Shown: piece by piece, positions 14,635-21,860 of the stretch
How positions within the stretch are numbered: position 1 is the stretch's first letter
How the letters are laid out: every line of letters begins with the position of its first letter
NCBI GenBank assembly: GCA_017634975.1
Contig: JAGBMJ010000081.1
Span: forward strand, 1-34,591
Reading direction: 5' to 3'
DNA length: 34,591 nucleotides
Source of the DNA: Lachnospiraceae bacterium
GTDB lineage: Bacteria > Bacillota > Clostridia > Lachnospirales > Lachnospiraceae
The notes under the pieces: generated by a model
Seen by the model: the letters and a program-made list of their open reading frames with translations, nothing else
The model's database searches: none
Told to the model about the DNA's origin: nothing
Program-made: the position numbers and the translations under genes

Positions 14635-14647
14635 CCGGAATATCGTA

Positions 14648-14674
14648 AAATGTTACAATAGCATAGTAACATTT
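14648..14674 (+). promoter_or_regulatory. Perfect 9-bp inverted repeat before the cyclase-like gene
   Basis: AAATGTTAC (14648-14656) and GTAACATTT (14666-14674) are separated by 9 bp. It lies 24 bp before the start codon. It could be an operator or a weak terminator after the Gfo gene; the modest T content after the stem makes an operator slightly more likely. Confidence 0.5.
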
Positions 14675-14697
14675 GTTAAGGAGCGGGGGGCTTTCCG

Positions 14698-15819
14698 ATG
14701 ATCAACAGACACGATATTACCAGGGATCAATGCCAGCTGTTCGGACGGCAGGCGAAGTGCGGATATGACTGGTGGTGGCATTCCTTTACCGGAAGAAATG
14801 CCAGGACCGGGGAGGAGAAAGCATTCTTTATCGAGTTTTTCCTATGCAATCCGGCGTATGGAAAAGAGGAGCCGGTTTTCGGACAGTTAGAAGAGAATCA
14901 GAAAAGAGGGATCAAGCCGTCTTATCTGATGGTCAAAGCCGGTGCCTGGGGCAAGGATAAGGCACAGCTGCATCGTTTCTTTGGATGGAAGCAGATTAAA
15001 GTTTCTATGAAGGCACCTTACCGGATCAAAGCTGCAGACTGCGCAGCAACAGAGAAAAGGCTGCAGGGACGCATCCGGATCACGGAGGAAGAAGCGGCGG
15101 CGCATCCGGAGTGGATGTGTGATGCGGGCGCTATGGAATGGGATCTGCACATCAATAAGCAGATCGCCTATAATGTCGGTTACGGTGCATCCAGGCCGAT
15201 GCGCCTGCTGCAGGCGTTTGAGATGTTCTGGCACGCGGAAGGGATGAAGTCTGCCTATTCCGGGGAAGTGATCTGGAATGGGGAAAAGTATATCATCTCT
15301 CCCAACAGCTCGTATGGTTATGCGGATAAAAACTGGGGACAGGATTTTACCTCACCGTGGGTGTGGATCAGTTCCTGCAATCTGACCAGTGAGCTTACCG
15401 GGAAGAAACTGAAGAACAGTGTTTTCGATATCGGCGGCGGACGGCCGAAGATCGGACCGGTAGCCTTGCCACGCAAGCTGCTCTCAGCTTTCTGGTATGA
15501 AGGGCAGTCGTTTGAGTTTAACTTTTCCAAGTTCTGGACCGGGACACGGACGGAATTTGAGTGCAAAGAAACGGATACACAGATCGTATGGCAGATCGAG
15601 CAGAGTACCTGGCGTAACCGTATGGTCACGGAACTGGTCTGTGACAAAGCGGATATGCTGCTTGTTAATTATGAAGCACCGAACGGGAAGAAGCGTCACA
15701 ACCGTTTGTGGAACGGAGGTAACGGATGGGGCAGGGTGTGGCTGTACCGTGACGGCAGGCTGATCGATCGCATTCGGGTAGAGAATGCAGGCTGCGAGTA
15801 CGGCGAGTACGACAGATAA
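14698..15819 (+). CDS. Tocopherol-cyclase-like / lipocalin-type protein
   Basis: A 373-residue protein without signal peptide or membrane helix. It carries hallmarks of the tocopherol cyclase/CrtC-like family: an early W-W-W-H (DWWWHSF), then a central S-G-E-V-x-W-N-G-E-x-Y element and the block SSYGYADKNWGQDFTSPWVW, which is the most conserved part of the family. In plants and cyanobacteria members cyclise tocopherol precursors; the anaerobic Firmicute homologs have no established reaction, so the cyclase name should not be taken as function. It has many Trp and Tyr residues, fitting a beta-barrel binding a lipid or polyketide-like ligand. It is transcribed after the Gfo gene, with an inverted repeat in between and a terminator after it. 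Confidence 0.78.
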   Translation: MINRHDITRDQCQLFGRQAKCGYDWWWHSFTGRNARTGEEKAFFIEFFLCNPAYGKEEPVFGQLEENQKRGIKPSYLMVKAGAWGKDKAQLHRFFGWKQIKVSMKAPYRIKAADCAATEKRLQGRIRITEEEAAAHPEWMCDAGAMEWDLHINKQIAYNVGYGASRPMRLLQAFEMFWHAEGMKSAYSGEVIWNGEKYIISPNSSYGYADKNWGQDFTSPWVWISSCNLTSELTGKKLKNSVFDIGGGRPKIGPVALPRKLLSAFWYEGQSFEFNFSKFWTGTRTEFECKETDTQIVWQIEQSTWRNRMVTELVCDKADMLLVNYEAPNGKKRHNRLWNGGNGWGRVWLYRDGRLIDRIRVENAGCEYGEYDR

Positions 15820-15840
15820 ATCCAAAATGTAAGGAAATTG

Positions 15841-15876
15841 ATTTCCCCGGATTCTGCGGATGAAGGGGATTTTTTA
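15841..15876 (+). terminator. Intrinsic terminator after the cyclase-like gene
   Basis: TCCCC (15844-15848) pairs with GGGGA (15865-15869) as part of a longer imperfect stem, followed by a T6 run and a T/A-rich tail. Confidence 0.65.
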
Positions 15877-15885
15877 TATTTTTCC

Positions 15886-15944
15886 TTGACAATGTATTTC
15901 GCAGGTGTATAATAGAATCAAACATATGAATAAATGCTCATATG
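15886..15944 (+). promoter_or_regulatory. Promoter and ArsR/SmtB-type operator of the metal export unit
   Basis: -35 TTGACA (15886-15891), 16-bp spacer, -10 TATAAT (15908-15913). Immediately downstream, over the expected start of transcription, lies the inverted repeat CATATGA-N8-TCATATG (15923-15944). This form, an interrupted ATGA/TCAT repeat, is typical for ArsR/SmtB repressors. The only such repressor in the window is encoded at 18440, after the ATPase, so it is the probable ligand of this site. Confidence 0.8.
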
Positions 15945-15970
15945 ATAAAAAGAAAACAAGGAGAAATGAA

Positions 15971-16189
15971 ATGAAGAAATCTTACAAGATCGAAGTGGAT
16001 TGTGCAAACTGTGCGAATAAGATGGAAGATGCGGCAAAGAAGACCGCAGGCGTAAAAGATGCGGTAGTAAATTTCATGGCGCTGAAGATGAATGTGGAGT
16101 TTGAGGAAGGTGCAGATCCGAAGGCTGTTATGCAGGATGTACTCAAAAATTGCAAGAAGGTTGAGGATGACTGCGAGATCTATCTGTAA
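15971..16189 (+). CDS. Stand-alone HMA metal-binding protein
   Basis: A 72-residue heavy-metal-associated domain with ferredoxin-like fold. The metal site is C-A-N-C (D-C-A-N-C-A-N-K-M), differing from the copper-type MxCxxC by having Asp/Ala context, which suits zinc, cadmium or lead. The C-terminus adds a further D-D-C-E. AAGGAG eight bases upstream fixes the start, and a longer upstream frame lacks a ribosome site. The gene is 33 bp before a P1B ATPase that lacks any HMA domain, so this protein most likely hands metal to that pump as a detached N-terminal domain. Confidence 0.88.
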   Translation: MKKSYKIEVDCANCANKMEDAAKKTAGVKDAVVNFMALKMNVEFEEGADPKAVMQDVLKNCKKVEDDCEIYL

Positions 16190-16222
16190 GTAAGTTGGAG
16201 ATTTAAGGAAAAGGCGGGAACT

Positions 16223-18241
16223 ATGAACAAGAAACAAAAGAAAATGCTGCTCCGGATCATTATAGCGGCGGTATTGATGATCGTATTGCGGATCGCTTAT
16301 GCATTTCTCGGAGAGGATGAGACGCAGACGCGTGAAGCGGTGATCCGCGAGCCGTTCTGGTTCCTGCTTTATATGATCCCGTATCTGGTGATCGGATACG
16401 ATATCCTAAAGAAGGCGGGCAAGGGCATCTTAAACCGCCAGATGTTTGATGAGAATTTCCTGATGGCAGTGGCTACGGTAGGCGCCATCGCGATCGCACT
16501 GGTAGAGCAGAACGGGGATTATACCGAAGCCATTGCCGTAATGCTCTTTTACCAGATCGGCGAACTTTTCCAGAGTTATGCAGTGGGCAAGAGCCGCCGA
16601 AATATCTCGGCTTTGATGGATATCCGACCGGACTACGCCAACGTGGAGCGGGACGGAGAGCTGGAGCAGGTAGATCCGGATGAAGTGGAGACCGGAACGA
16701 TCATCGTGGTACAGCCAGGGGAAAAGATCCCGATCGACGGTATCGTTACGGAAGGACGTTCGACATTAAATACCAGCGCGCTGACCGGTGAGAGCCTGCC
16801 GCGCGAGGTACAGCAGGGCGATGAAGTGATCAGCGGATGCATCAATATGACCAGTATGATCCGCGTGAAGACTACGAAAGAGTTTGGCGAATCTACGGTC
16901 TCTAAGATTCTGGATCTGGTAGAGAATTCTTCCTCCAGAAAGTCGCAGTCGGAAAACTTTATTTCCAAGTTTGCGAAGGTGTATACACCGGCGGTCTGCA
17001 TCGGGGCACTGGCGTTGGCGTTGCTGCCCCCGCTGGTGATGCTTCTGATCGGAAAAGCACCGATGTGGAGCACCTGGATCTACCGCGCACTGACCTTCCT
17101 GGTGATCAGTTGTCCGTGTGCATTGGTGATCAGTATCCCGCTGACATTTTTTGCTGGGATCGGCGGGGCAGGCCACGCGGGTATCCTGGTGAAAGGTTCC
17201 AACTATCTGGAGCAGCTGGCCAGGACCAAAGTCGTTGCGATGGATAAGACCGGTACCATGACCAAAGGTGTCTTCGAAGTGGGCGGTATCCATCACAGCA
17301 GCATCGATAATGAAAAACTGCTGGAGTACGCGGCACATGCGGAATGCTATTCCACACATCCGATCGGCAAGAGCATACAGAAAGCGTATCTGAGCGGTAT
17401 GCTGTGGAAGGTGGATGAAACAAGTGGGGAAGCCAGACCGGTACCAAATCCGGCGGAAAAGGATAATCCTTCCAAGAGAGAGATCGACCGCGGACGTGTA
17501 GGCAGTGTGGAAGAGATCGGCGGCAACGGTATCCTCGCACAGGTGGACGGAAAAAAGATCGCCATCGGAAACCGCAAACTGATGGAACGGCAGGGGATCG
17601 AATTTTCCAAGTGTCATCACGTGGGGACGGTTGTACACGTTGCGATCGATGGTGTATACTCGGGACATATCGTGATCTCGGATGTACTGAAACCTACGGC
17701 AAAAGAGGCGATCGCTGCGATGCGTGCCGCAGGGGTTTCCAAAACCGTGATCCTGACCGGTGATGCCGCCAATGTTGCGGAAGATGTCGCAAAAGAACTG
17801 GGGGTGGATGAAGTTCATTCCGAACTGCTTCCGGCGGATAAAGTAACCGCAGTGGAAAAACTGCTGGACGAAAAGAATCAAAAGAATGGAAAAGATGTAC
17901 TGGCATTTGTCGGTGACGGCATCAATGATGCACCGGTACTTTCCAGAGCGGATATCGGGATCGCTATGGGAGCGCTCGGATCGGATGCAGCCATTGAAGC
18001 GGCGGATGTGGTGTTGATGGATGATGATCCGTTAAAGATCGCACAGGCGGTACGCATTTCCCGTAAATGCATGCGCATTGTATACGAGAATATTTACTTT
18101 GCGATCGGCATCAAAGTACTGTGCCTGATCCTCGGCGCCATCGGCTTCGCCAATATGTGGATGGCCATCTTTGCCGATGTCGGCGTAATGGTGCTGGCAG
18201 TACTCAATGCGATCCGGGCACTGTTCGTGAAGCGGCTGTAA
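16223..18241 (+). CDS. Zn/Cd/Pb-exporting P1B-type ATPase
   Basis: A 672-residue metal-transporting P-type ATPase that moves divalent metal out of the cell by ATP hydrolysis. Eight membrane helices are expected. Visible motifs: actuator T-G-E (188-190), membrane metal site C-P-C (297-299), phosphorylation motif D341-K-T-G-T, the H-P pair in THPIGKS of the nucleotide domain, and GDGINDAPVL. In the last membrane helix the A-D-V-G segment provides the Asp typical of the Zn/Cd/Pb subgroup. A soluble HMA domain is missing at the N-terminus and is encoded separately just upstream. The insertion in the nucleotide domain (DETSGEARPVPNPAEKDNPSKRE) is longer than usual. It is co-regulated with the HMA protein and with the ArsR gene downstream. 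Confidence 0.93.
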   Translation: MNKKQKKMLLRIIIAAVLMIVLRIAYAFLGEDETQTREAVIREPFWFLLYMIPYLVIGYDILKKAGKGILNRQMFDENFLMAVATVGAIAIALVEQNGDYTEAIAVMLFYQIGELFQSYAVGKSRRNISALMDIRPDYANVERDGELEQVDPDEVETGTIIVVQPGEKIPIDGIVTEGRSTLNTSALTGESLPREVQQGDEVISGCINMTSMIRVKTTKEFGESTVSKILDLVENSSSRKSQSENFISKFAKVYTPAVCIGALALALLPPLVMLLIGKAPMWSTWIYRALTFLVISCPCALVISIPLTFFAGIGGAGHAGILVKGSNYLEQLARTKVVAMDKTGTMTKGVFEVGGIHHSSIDNEKLLEYAAHAECYSTHPIGKSIQKAYLSGMLWKVDETSGEARPVPNPAEKDNPSKREIDRGRVGSVEEIGGNGILAQVDGKKIAIGNRKLMERQGIEFSKCHHVGTVVHVAIDGVYSGHIVISDVLKPTAKEAIAAMRAAGVSKTVILTGDAANVAEDVAKELGVDEVHSELLPADKVTAVEKLLDEKNQKNGKDVLAFVGDGINDAPVLSRADIGIAMGALGSDAAIEAADVVLMDDDPLKIAQAVRISRKCMRIVYENIYFAIGIKVLCLILGAIGFANMWMAIFADVGVMVLAVLNAIRALFVKRL

Positions 18242-18300
18242 GTGCTTGAGAAGATAGAGAACATATAACTTAAAACTCCTGCCTTATCTTAGGAGAATAA

Positions 18301-18425
18301 AATAACATATCCCTTGGCTTCCCCCTGGGGGACCAGTTCCTGCTTAACGAACAAAGTGAGTTTAGCAGGACTGTATGCCGTAGCGGGAAGCTGTCAGCGA
18401 AGCTGACTGATGAGGGGGAGTGTAG
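18301..18425 (+). repeat. Interspersed hairpin repeat before the ArsR gene
   Basis: A cluster of nested inverted repeats: TCCCCC-T-GGGGGA (about 18319-18331), TCCTGCT (18338-18344) with AGCAGGA (18364-18370), and GTCAGC-GAA-GCTGAC (18393-18407), closed by GAGGGGGAG. The last part resembles a dispersed intergenic repeat that I know from many Clostridia genomes. It could form a large RNA fold that sets arsR expression relative to the pump, or be inert. Confidence 0.65.
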
Positions 18426-18439
18426 GGAGACGATAAACC

Positions 18440-18811
18440 ATGAATAAACATGAACACAACACCGACTGTTGCGAAACACCGGAGGTACACAAAGACCTTC
18501 TGAAGATCGTTGCCGAGACTATGCCGGAAGAGACGGAACTTTATGACCTGGCAGAACTCTTCAAGATCTTCGGAGACTCTACGCGTATCCGCATCCTTTT
18601 CGTATTGTTCGAAGCGGAAGTATGTGTTTATGACATAGCAGAGGCTCTGAATATGACGCAGTCTGCGATCTCGCATCAGCTGCGCATCCTGAAGCAGAGC
18701 CGCCTGATCAAAGGCCGTCGCGAAGGGAAGCATATCTTTTACTCGCTGGCAGACGATCACGTCCGCTCGATCATCGCCGAAGGCAGGGAACATATCGAAG
18801 AAGATCATTGA
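18440..18811 (+). CDS. ArsR/SmtB-family metal sensor repressor
   Basis: A 123-residue winged helix repressor. The recognition helix region is ALNMTQSAISHQLRIL. The alpha-5 metal site is fully conserved: Asp105, His107, His118 and Glu121, spaced exactly as in SmtB (D-x-H-x10-H-x2-E), which senses zinc across the dimer. The alpha-3 motif reads E-V-C-V-Y-D, keeping just one Cys of the ELCVCD arsenic/cadmium motif, so an alpha-5 zinc sensor is favoured. An N-terminal HEHNTDCCE segment might form an auxiliary site. It should bind the repeat at 15923-15944 and release it when zinc is bound, inducing HMA protein and pump. The gap to the ATPase holds an interspersed repeat. Confidence 0.9.
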   Translation: MNKHEHNTDCCETPEVHKDLLKIVAETMPEETELYDLAELFKIFGDSTRIRILFVLFEAEVCVYDIAEALNMTQSAISHQLRILKQSRLIKGRREGKHIFYSLADDHVRSIIAEGREHIEEDH

Positions 18812-18835
18812 TCTCATGGGCACTATTGCAAGACA

Positions 18836-18886
18836 CATAACGATGTGCTACTTTTATAGTATATCCTAATTGGAGACATCGTTATG
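18836..18886 (+). promoter_or_regulatory. 11-bp inverted repeat spanning the kinase start codon
   Basis: CATAACGATGT (18836-18846) and ACATCGTTATG (18876-18886) are perfect inverted arms separated by 29 bp. The right arm contains the ATG start codon of the kinase gene (18884) and the ribosome site TGGAG lies just before it. TATAGT at 18855-18860 could be a -10 inside the loop. It may be an operator around a promoter, or an RNA hairpin that hides the start codon. Confidence 0.6.
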
Positions 18887-19564
18887 ACCTTGCAGGAAGA
18901 ATGCAGACTGTCCTACTATGAAGAAGTGAGACAGTTGAGCCAAAATCATAATGTTTTTCTGGTGCGGCATCAGGAATCGCAGCAGTTGTTTGTACGCAAG
19001 GTTTTGACAGCGTATAATCTCGAAATCTATCATTATCTGAAAGATCATCCGATTGATAATACACCGAAAATCTATGATCTGATCGAAGACGAAGGACGTC
19101 TGATCGTGATCGAAGAATATATTGCAGGTGAGACGTTGCAGAAAATCCTAATGGAACATGGGACGCCACCGCAAGCATGGGTATGCGGGATCATGCATCA
19201 ATTATGCTGTATTGTAGAAGAATTACATGCGGTTCAGCCACCAATTATACATCGGGATATCAAGCCATCCAATATCATTGTTACAGACCTTCAGGAAGTG
19301 AAACTGCTGGATATGAATGCTGCTCATCTGTCGCATCCGGATAAAAAAGAAGATACCGTACTGATGGGAACCAGGGGGTATGCAGCTCCGGAACAATATG
19401 GTTTTGGACAGTCGGATGTACGTACGGATGTATATGCGCTTGGCAAACTAATGGAACAGATGGGAGCCGGAAACGGAAGGTATGCAAGGATTATAAGGAA
19501 AGCTACACAGGTGGATCCTAAGAGACGATACCAAAGTGTGATGCAATTAGAAGCGGCACTGTAA
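18884..19564 (+). CDS. Short cytosolic Hanks-type Ser/Thr protein kinase
   Basis: A 226-residue kinase domain with no membrane helix or extracellular part. Motifs seen: Lys39 of subdomain II (FVRKV), hinge EEYIAGETL, catalytic H-R-D-I-K-P-S-N (123-130), D143-M-N in place of D-F-G, and G-T-R-G-Y-A-A-P-E-Q-Y-G followed by D-V-R-T-D-V-Y-A-L-G. The metal-binding Asp143 is kept, so activity is expected despite the D-M-N. The glycine-rich loop is degenerate (LSQNHNVFLV). The A-A-P-E-Q-Y-G clade is common in Lachnospiraceae. It is the first gene of a run with HTH-A (22 bp downstream) and membrane proteins. Unlike PrkC-type kinases, it has no PASTA repeats of its own; a PASTA-like domain occurs in the product at 22955. 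Confidence 0.9.
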   Translation: MTLQEECRLSYYEEVRQLSQNHNVFLVRHQESQQLFVRKVLTAYNLEIYHYLKDHPIDNTPKIYDLIEDEGRLIVIEEYIAGETLQKILMEHGTPPQAWVCGIMHQLCCIVEELHAVQPPIIHRDIKPSNIIVTDLQEVKLLDMNAAHLSHPDKKEDTVLMGTRGYAAPEQYGFGQSDVRTDVYALGKLMEQMGAGNGRYARIIRKATQVDPKRRYQSVMQLEAAL

Positions 19565-19586
19565 TCATTTTCTTGCGAGGGGTGTT

Positions 19587-20051
19587 ATGAAACAGGAAAC
19601 AACAACGGATCATCTGGATGAACTGCTGGAATCGGCAAGTGCCGAATCGTTGGACAGATATCTGAAAACACAGGTTGATCATATGATCGCATCAGATAAC
19701 GCGTTTGGCGAGTATGTGAAAAAACTGATCCGTGAGAAAAAAATGACACAGAAAAATGTATTTCTCGGTGCAGGGATCGATGAAAAAACAGGATATAAAT
19801 ATCTTTCCGGGGAAAAGCATACAAGTCAGAGGGACATTATCATAAGAATCTGCCTGGCTTCGCACATGTCGTTAAAAGAATGCGAACGAGCTTTGAAATT
19901 GTACGGTATGTCGCCGCTATACGCAAAAGTTGACAGGGATGCGGCGCTGATCATTGCTTTTAATAAGAGATGCTATGAAATCGGAGATGTGAATGAGATC
20001 CTGAACAGATACCACTTGGAGCCGTTGTATGAACCGTTTATATCGGAATAA
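19587..20051 (+). CDS. Helix-turn-helix protein HTH-A1
   Basis: A 154-residue probable DNA-binding protein. Residues about 40-110 form an XRE-like helical bundle with the signature F-G-E-Y-V, T-Q-K-N-V-F-L-G-A-G-I-D-E-K-T-G-Y-K-Y-L-S-G-E-K-H-T. It ends with a conserved C-terminal part (ALKLYGMSPLYA..DRDAA.IIAF, DVNEIL, LEPLYEP). The N-terminal 35 residues (TTDHLDELLESASAESLDRYL) are also conserved in the paralog at 29808. A third, shorter paralog is at 21486. GAGGGG upstream gives a good start. It follows the kinase by 22 bp, so it is a likely phosphorylation target or partner. A sequence-specific role at the C5-G5 promoter elements is inferred, not shown. Confidence 0.8.
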   Translation: MKQETTTDHLDELLESASAESLDRYLKTQVDHMIASDNAFGEYVKKLIREKKMTQKNVFLGAGIDEKTGYKYLSGEKHTSQRDIIIRICLASHMSLKECERALKLYGMSPLYAKVDRDAALIIAFNKRCYEIGDVNEILNRYHLEPLYEPFISE

Positions 20052-20080
20052 TACCTATAGAAAGATGATGCACGGAGATA

Positions 20081-21349
20081 ATGCTTAAAGAGAAAGAATG
20101 CGACACATATTATAGTGAGGGCATTGAAAAAATGCGCCTTATCGAAAAGGCGCAGAGACGTCCGCGTAAGAGCAGGGGCGGATATGTGGTTGGTGGGATA
20201 TTCCTGCTGTTTTTTGTTGTGGGCGGGATCATTATAATTACCGGGAAGACACGTAACGAGACTGCAACAGAGCGAGGCCGTATAGCAGAGAAGGTATCGG
20301 AAGAAATTGTAGAGGAGACAGATCAGGCAGAGACTGTGGAAGAAGAGAAGACGGAAATTGTATTTGAATCGCTTCTGGAACCATCTTCCGGAAAAGAGGA
20401 AGATCAGGATTTTGACCACGCGAGAAATCGAAGAATAGATATTCAGGGAATGACGATAGAAGTTCCGGCAGTATGGACGGTTTATCAGGATACCAATTAT
20501 TTCATTGAAACAGGAGCGGAGACGACCATGTTTCAATGGAGAGTGTGCGATGAAAAAAGACATGCCGAGATCCGTACAGAAGAGGAAATGCTGGAGAAGG
20601 CAGAAGATTTTGCTCAACATTGGAATAAGAATATGGAGGAAACGCAGATTGAAGAAGTGAAAATGGTAGAATATAATGGGCGCAAATATTCTTTGGTCCG
20701 TTTTCGGACAGCAATTATTGCAGAAGGAGAGAGAACCGATTTTGAATGTGAACTAGGATTGTTTTTTCATCCGCAGATCCGATATGCTGTCGGAATGATA
20801 ATGATGCAGAGCACGGAGAGCGCATACGATCATTTTGAAGATTTTCATAAGGTGATGGCAAGCGTGATCGAAACCGAACAGGCTCTGCCGCAGGATACAG
20901 CGGATATTGTTGAGATAGGAGATTTACAGTATTATCTGCCGAAGTACTATGATATCAGGAATGATGATTCTACAGACAATTATCAGAAGTATTCATCATC
21001 TTATGAGGGGTATGATGTTACTCTGATCCTTTCCTATGAAGAGGGGATAGGCGATTTTAAGGAAAAAACCGATGAGGAGATTGCAGAACAGTTTTTCAGA
21101 GGAGAACAGTATATGATACTGAAAACAGAGGATGCCATGGCAAATGATCTTCTGTGCAGGAATCTGTATTTGCTGATCCAAAGTGAGGATGGAGATCCTA
21201 CGCACTGTTATATCTCTTATGAGTATGACGAAAAACTTCATAGAAACAATTATGAGGTATTGTTTTCGCAGGTGATTGAAGTGGATGGTGTGGATTTCTT
21301 TAATGATTTTATTGATATGGTAGAGGGTGTGGAGCATATTCAGCCGTAA
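20081..21349 (+). CDS. Single-pass membrane protein with extracellular domain
   Basis: A 422-residue protein. The N-terminal 33 residues are charged and cytoplasmic (rich in Lys/Arg/Glu). One membrane helix follows (about 34-55, GGYVVGGIFLLFFVVGGIIII), then an acidic Glu/Thr stalk to about residue 110 and an extracellular region of about 310 residues. This region seems to hold two similar halves, each starting with a beta-rich segment (IDIQGMTIEVPAVWTVY; VEIGDLQYYLPKYYDI) and including a Phe/Tyr-rich core, like the secreted domains of unknown function next to clostridial kinases. No family name can be supported. It is 29 bp after HTH-A1 and probably belongs to the kinase operon as its envelope-facing sensor or effector. 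Confidence 0.75.
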   Translation: MLKEKECDTYYSEGIEKMRLIEKAQRRPRKSRGGYVVGGIFLLFFVVGGIIIITGKTRNETATERGRIAEKVSEEIVEETDQAETVEEEKTEIVFESLLEPSSGKEEDQDFDHARNRRIDIQGMTIEVPAVWTVYQDTNYFIETGAETTMFQWRVCDEKRHAEIRTEEEMLEKAEDFAQHWNKNMEETQIEEVKMVEYNGRKYSLVRFRTAIIAEGERTDFECELGLFFHPQIRYAVGMIMMQSTESAYDHFEDFHKVMASVIETEQALPQDTADIVEIGDLQYYLPKYYDIRNDDSTDNYQKYSSSYEGYDVTLILSYEEGIGDFKEKTDEEIAEQFFRGEQYMILKTEDAMANDLLCRNLYLLIQSEDGDPTHCYISYEYDEKLHRNNYEVLFSQVIEVDGVDFFNDFIDMVEGVEHIQP

Positions 21350-21357
21350 AATGGGAA

Positions 21358-21405
21358 AATTCCCCCTTTTTGGGGGCAATACGGAAATGTAAAATCTGCT
21401 AAACT
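21358..21405 (+). promoter_or_regulatory. C5-G5 / CAATACGG promoter element, copy 1
   Basis: AATTCCCCC-TTTTT-GGGGG (21358-21376), then CAATACGG (21377-21384) and an extended -10 TG-C-TAAACT (21397-21405). There is no good -35, so an activator bound at the C5/G5 repeat is likely. The distance from the last G to the -10 is the same as in the copies at 21861 and 30305. Confidence 0.75.
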
Positions 21406-21411
21406 GAATAC

Positions 21412-21457
21412 TGGCAGGAAGGAAGAGTGGAAGATATAAAGTCTGCCACTCTTTTTC
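21412..21457 (+). promoter_or_regulatory. Leader with competing hairpins (attenuator-like), copy 1
   Basis: Transcription from the extended -10 should begin near 21412. Two stems are possible: TGGCAG (21412-21417) / CTGCCA (21443-21448), and AAGAGTGG (21423-21430) / CCACTCTT (21446-21453) followed by T5. They share CCA at 21446-21448 and exclude each other; the second has terminator form. The leader is conserved at 30361-30405. Confidence 0.65.
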
Positions 21458-21485
21458 TATAGATGAATGGAGCGAGGGGGAGCAG

Positions 21486-21845
21486 ATGGTATCGGAGTTT
21501 ACGGCTTATATGAGAAAAATGCTGCAGAAGAAAGGCGTATCACAACAGCAAATGTTCCGGTCGGCGGATATCTCGGAAAAATTCGGTTATAAACTGATCT
21601 CCGGAGAGAAGCATACGATACAACGGGATATACTGATCAAACTTGGAATCGCTGCGCATTTCACAGAGGCAGAACTGTCAGAGGCACTGATCCTATATGG
21701 GATGGCGCCATTATATAAGCAGAACGGAAGAGATGTAGTGTTGATACAGGCGTTACAAGATGGCCTGCGTGAGATCGCCGATGTAAATGAATTGCTGGAA
21801 CAGGCAGGATTTGAAAGATTGTATGAATCTAAAAGAGAAAAATAA
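21486..21845 (+). CDS. Helix-turn-helix protein HTH-B
   Basis: A 119-residue shorter paralog of HTH-A1. It shares the core Q-Q-x-M-F-R-S-A-D-I-S-E-K-F-G-Y-K-L-I-S-G-E-K-H-T, the R-D-I-L-I-K helix, A-L-I-L-Y-G-M-A-P-L-Y-K, R-D-V-V-L-I and D-V-N-E-L-L, but lacks the N-terminal extension. The ribosome site GAGGGGGAG fits the ATG at 21486. It is encoded after the attenuator-like leader and directly before the third C5-G5-like promoter part. In the second locus only its first codons remain (30437-30484). This suggests that HTH-B is linked to the leader and controls the zinc-ribbon genes downstream. The DNA target is not known. Confidence 0.8.
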   Translation: MVSEFTAYMRKMLQKKGVSQQQMFRSADISEKFGYKLISGEKHTIQRDILIKLGIAAHFTEAELSEALILYGMAPLYKQNGRDVVLIQALQDGLREIADVNELLEQAGFERLYESKREK

Positions 21846-21860
21846 CAAAATTTTCACACA

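Noticed and set aside
16766-17881. 371-codon minus-strand frame in the ATPase gene
   Set aside because: Antisense shadow of a well-conserved P1B ATPase.
21351-21376. GGGAAAATTCCC / C5T5G5 considered as a plain terminator of the preceding membrane protein gene
   Set aside because: The block is conserved at 30305 with a different upstream gene and without the GGGAA arm, and is placed at a fixed distance from an extended -10; an operator explains it better, although a dual role cannot be excluded.
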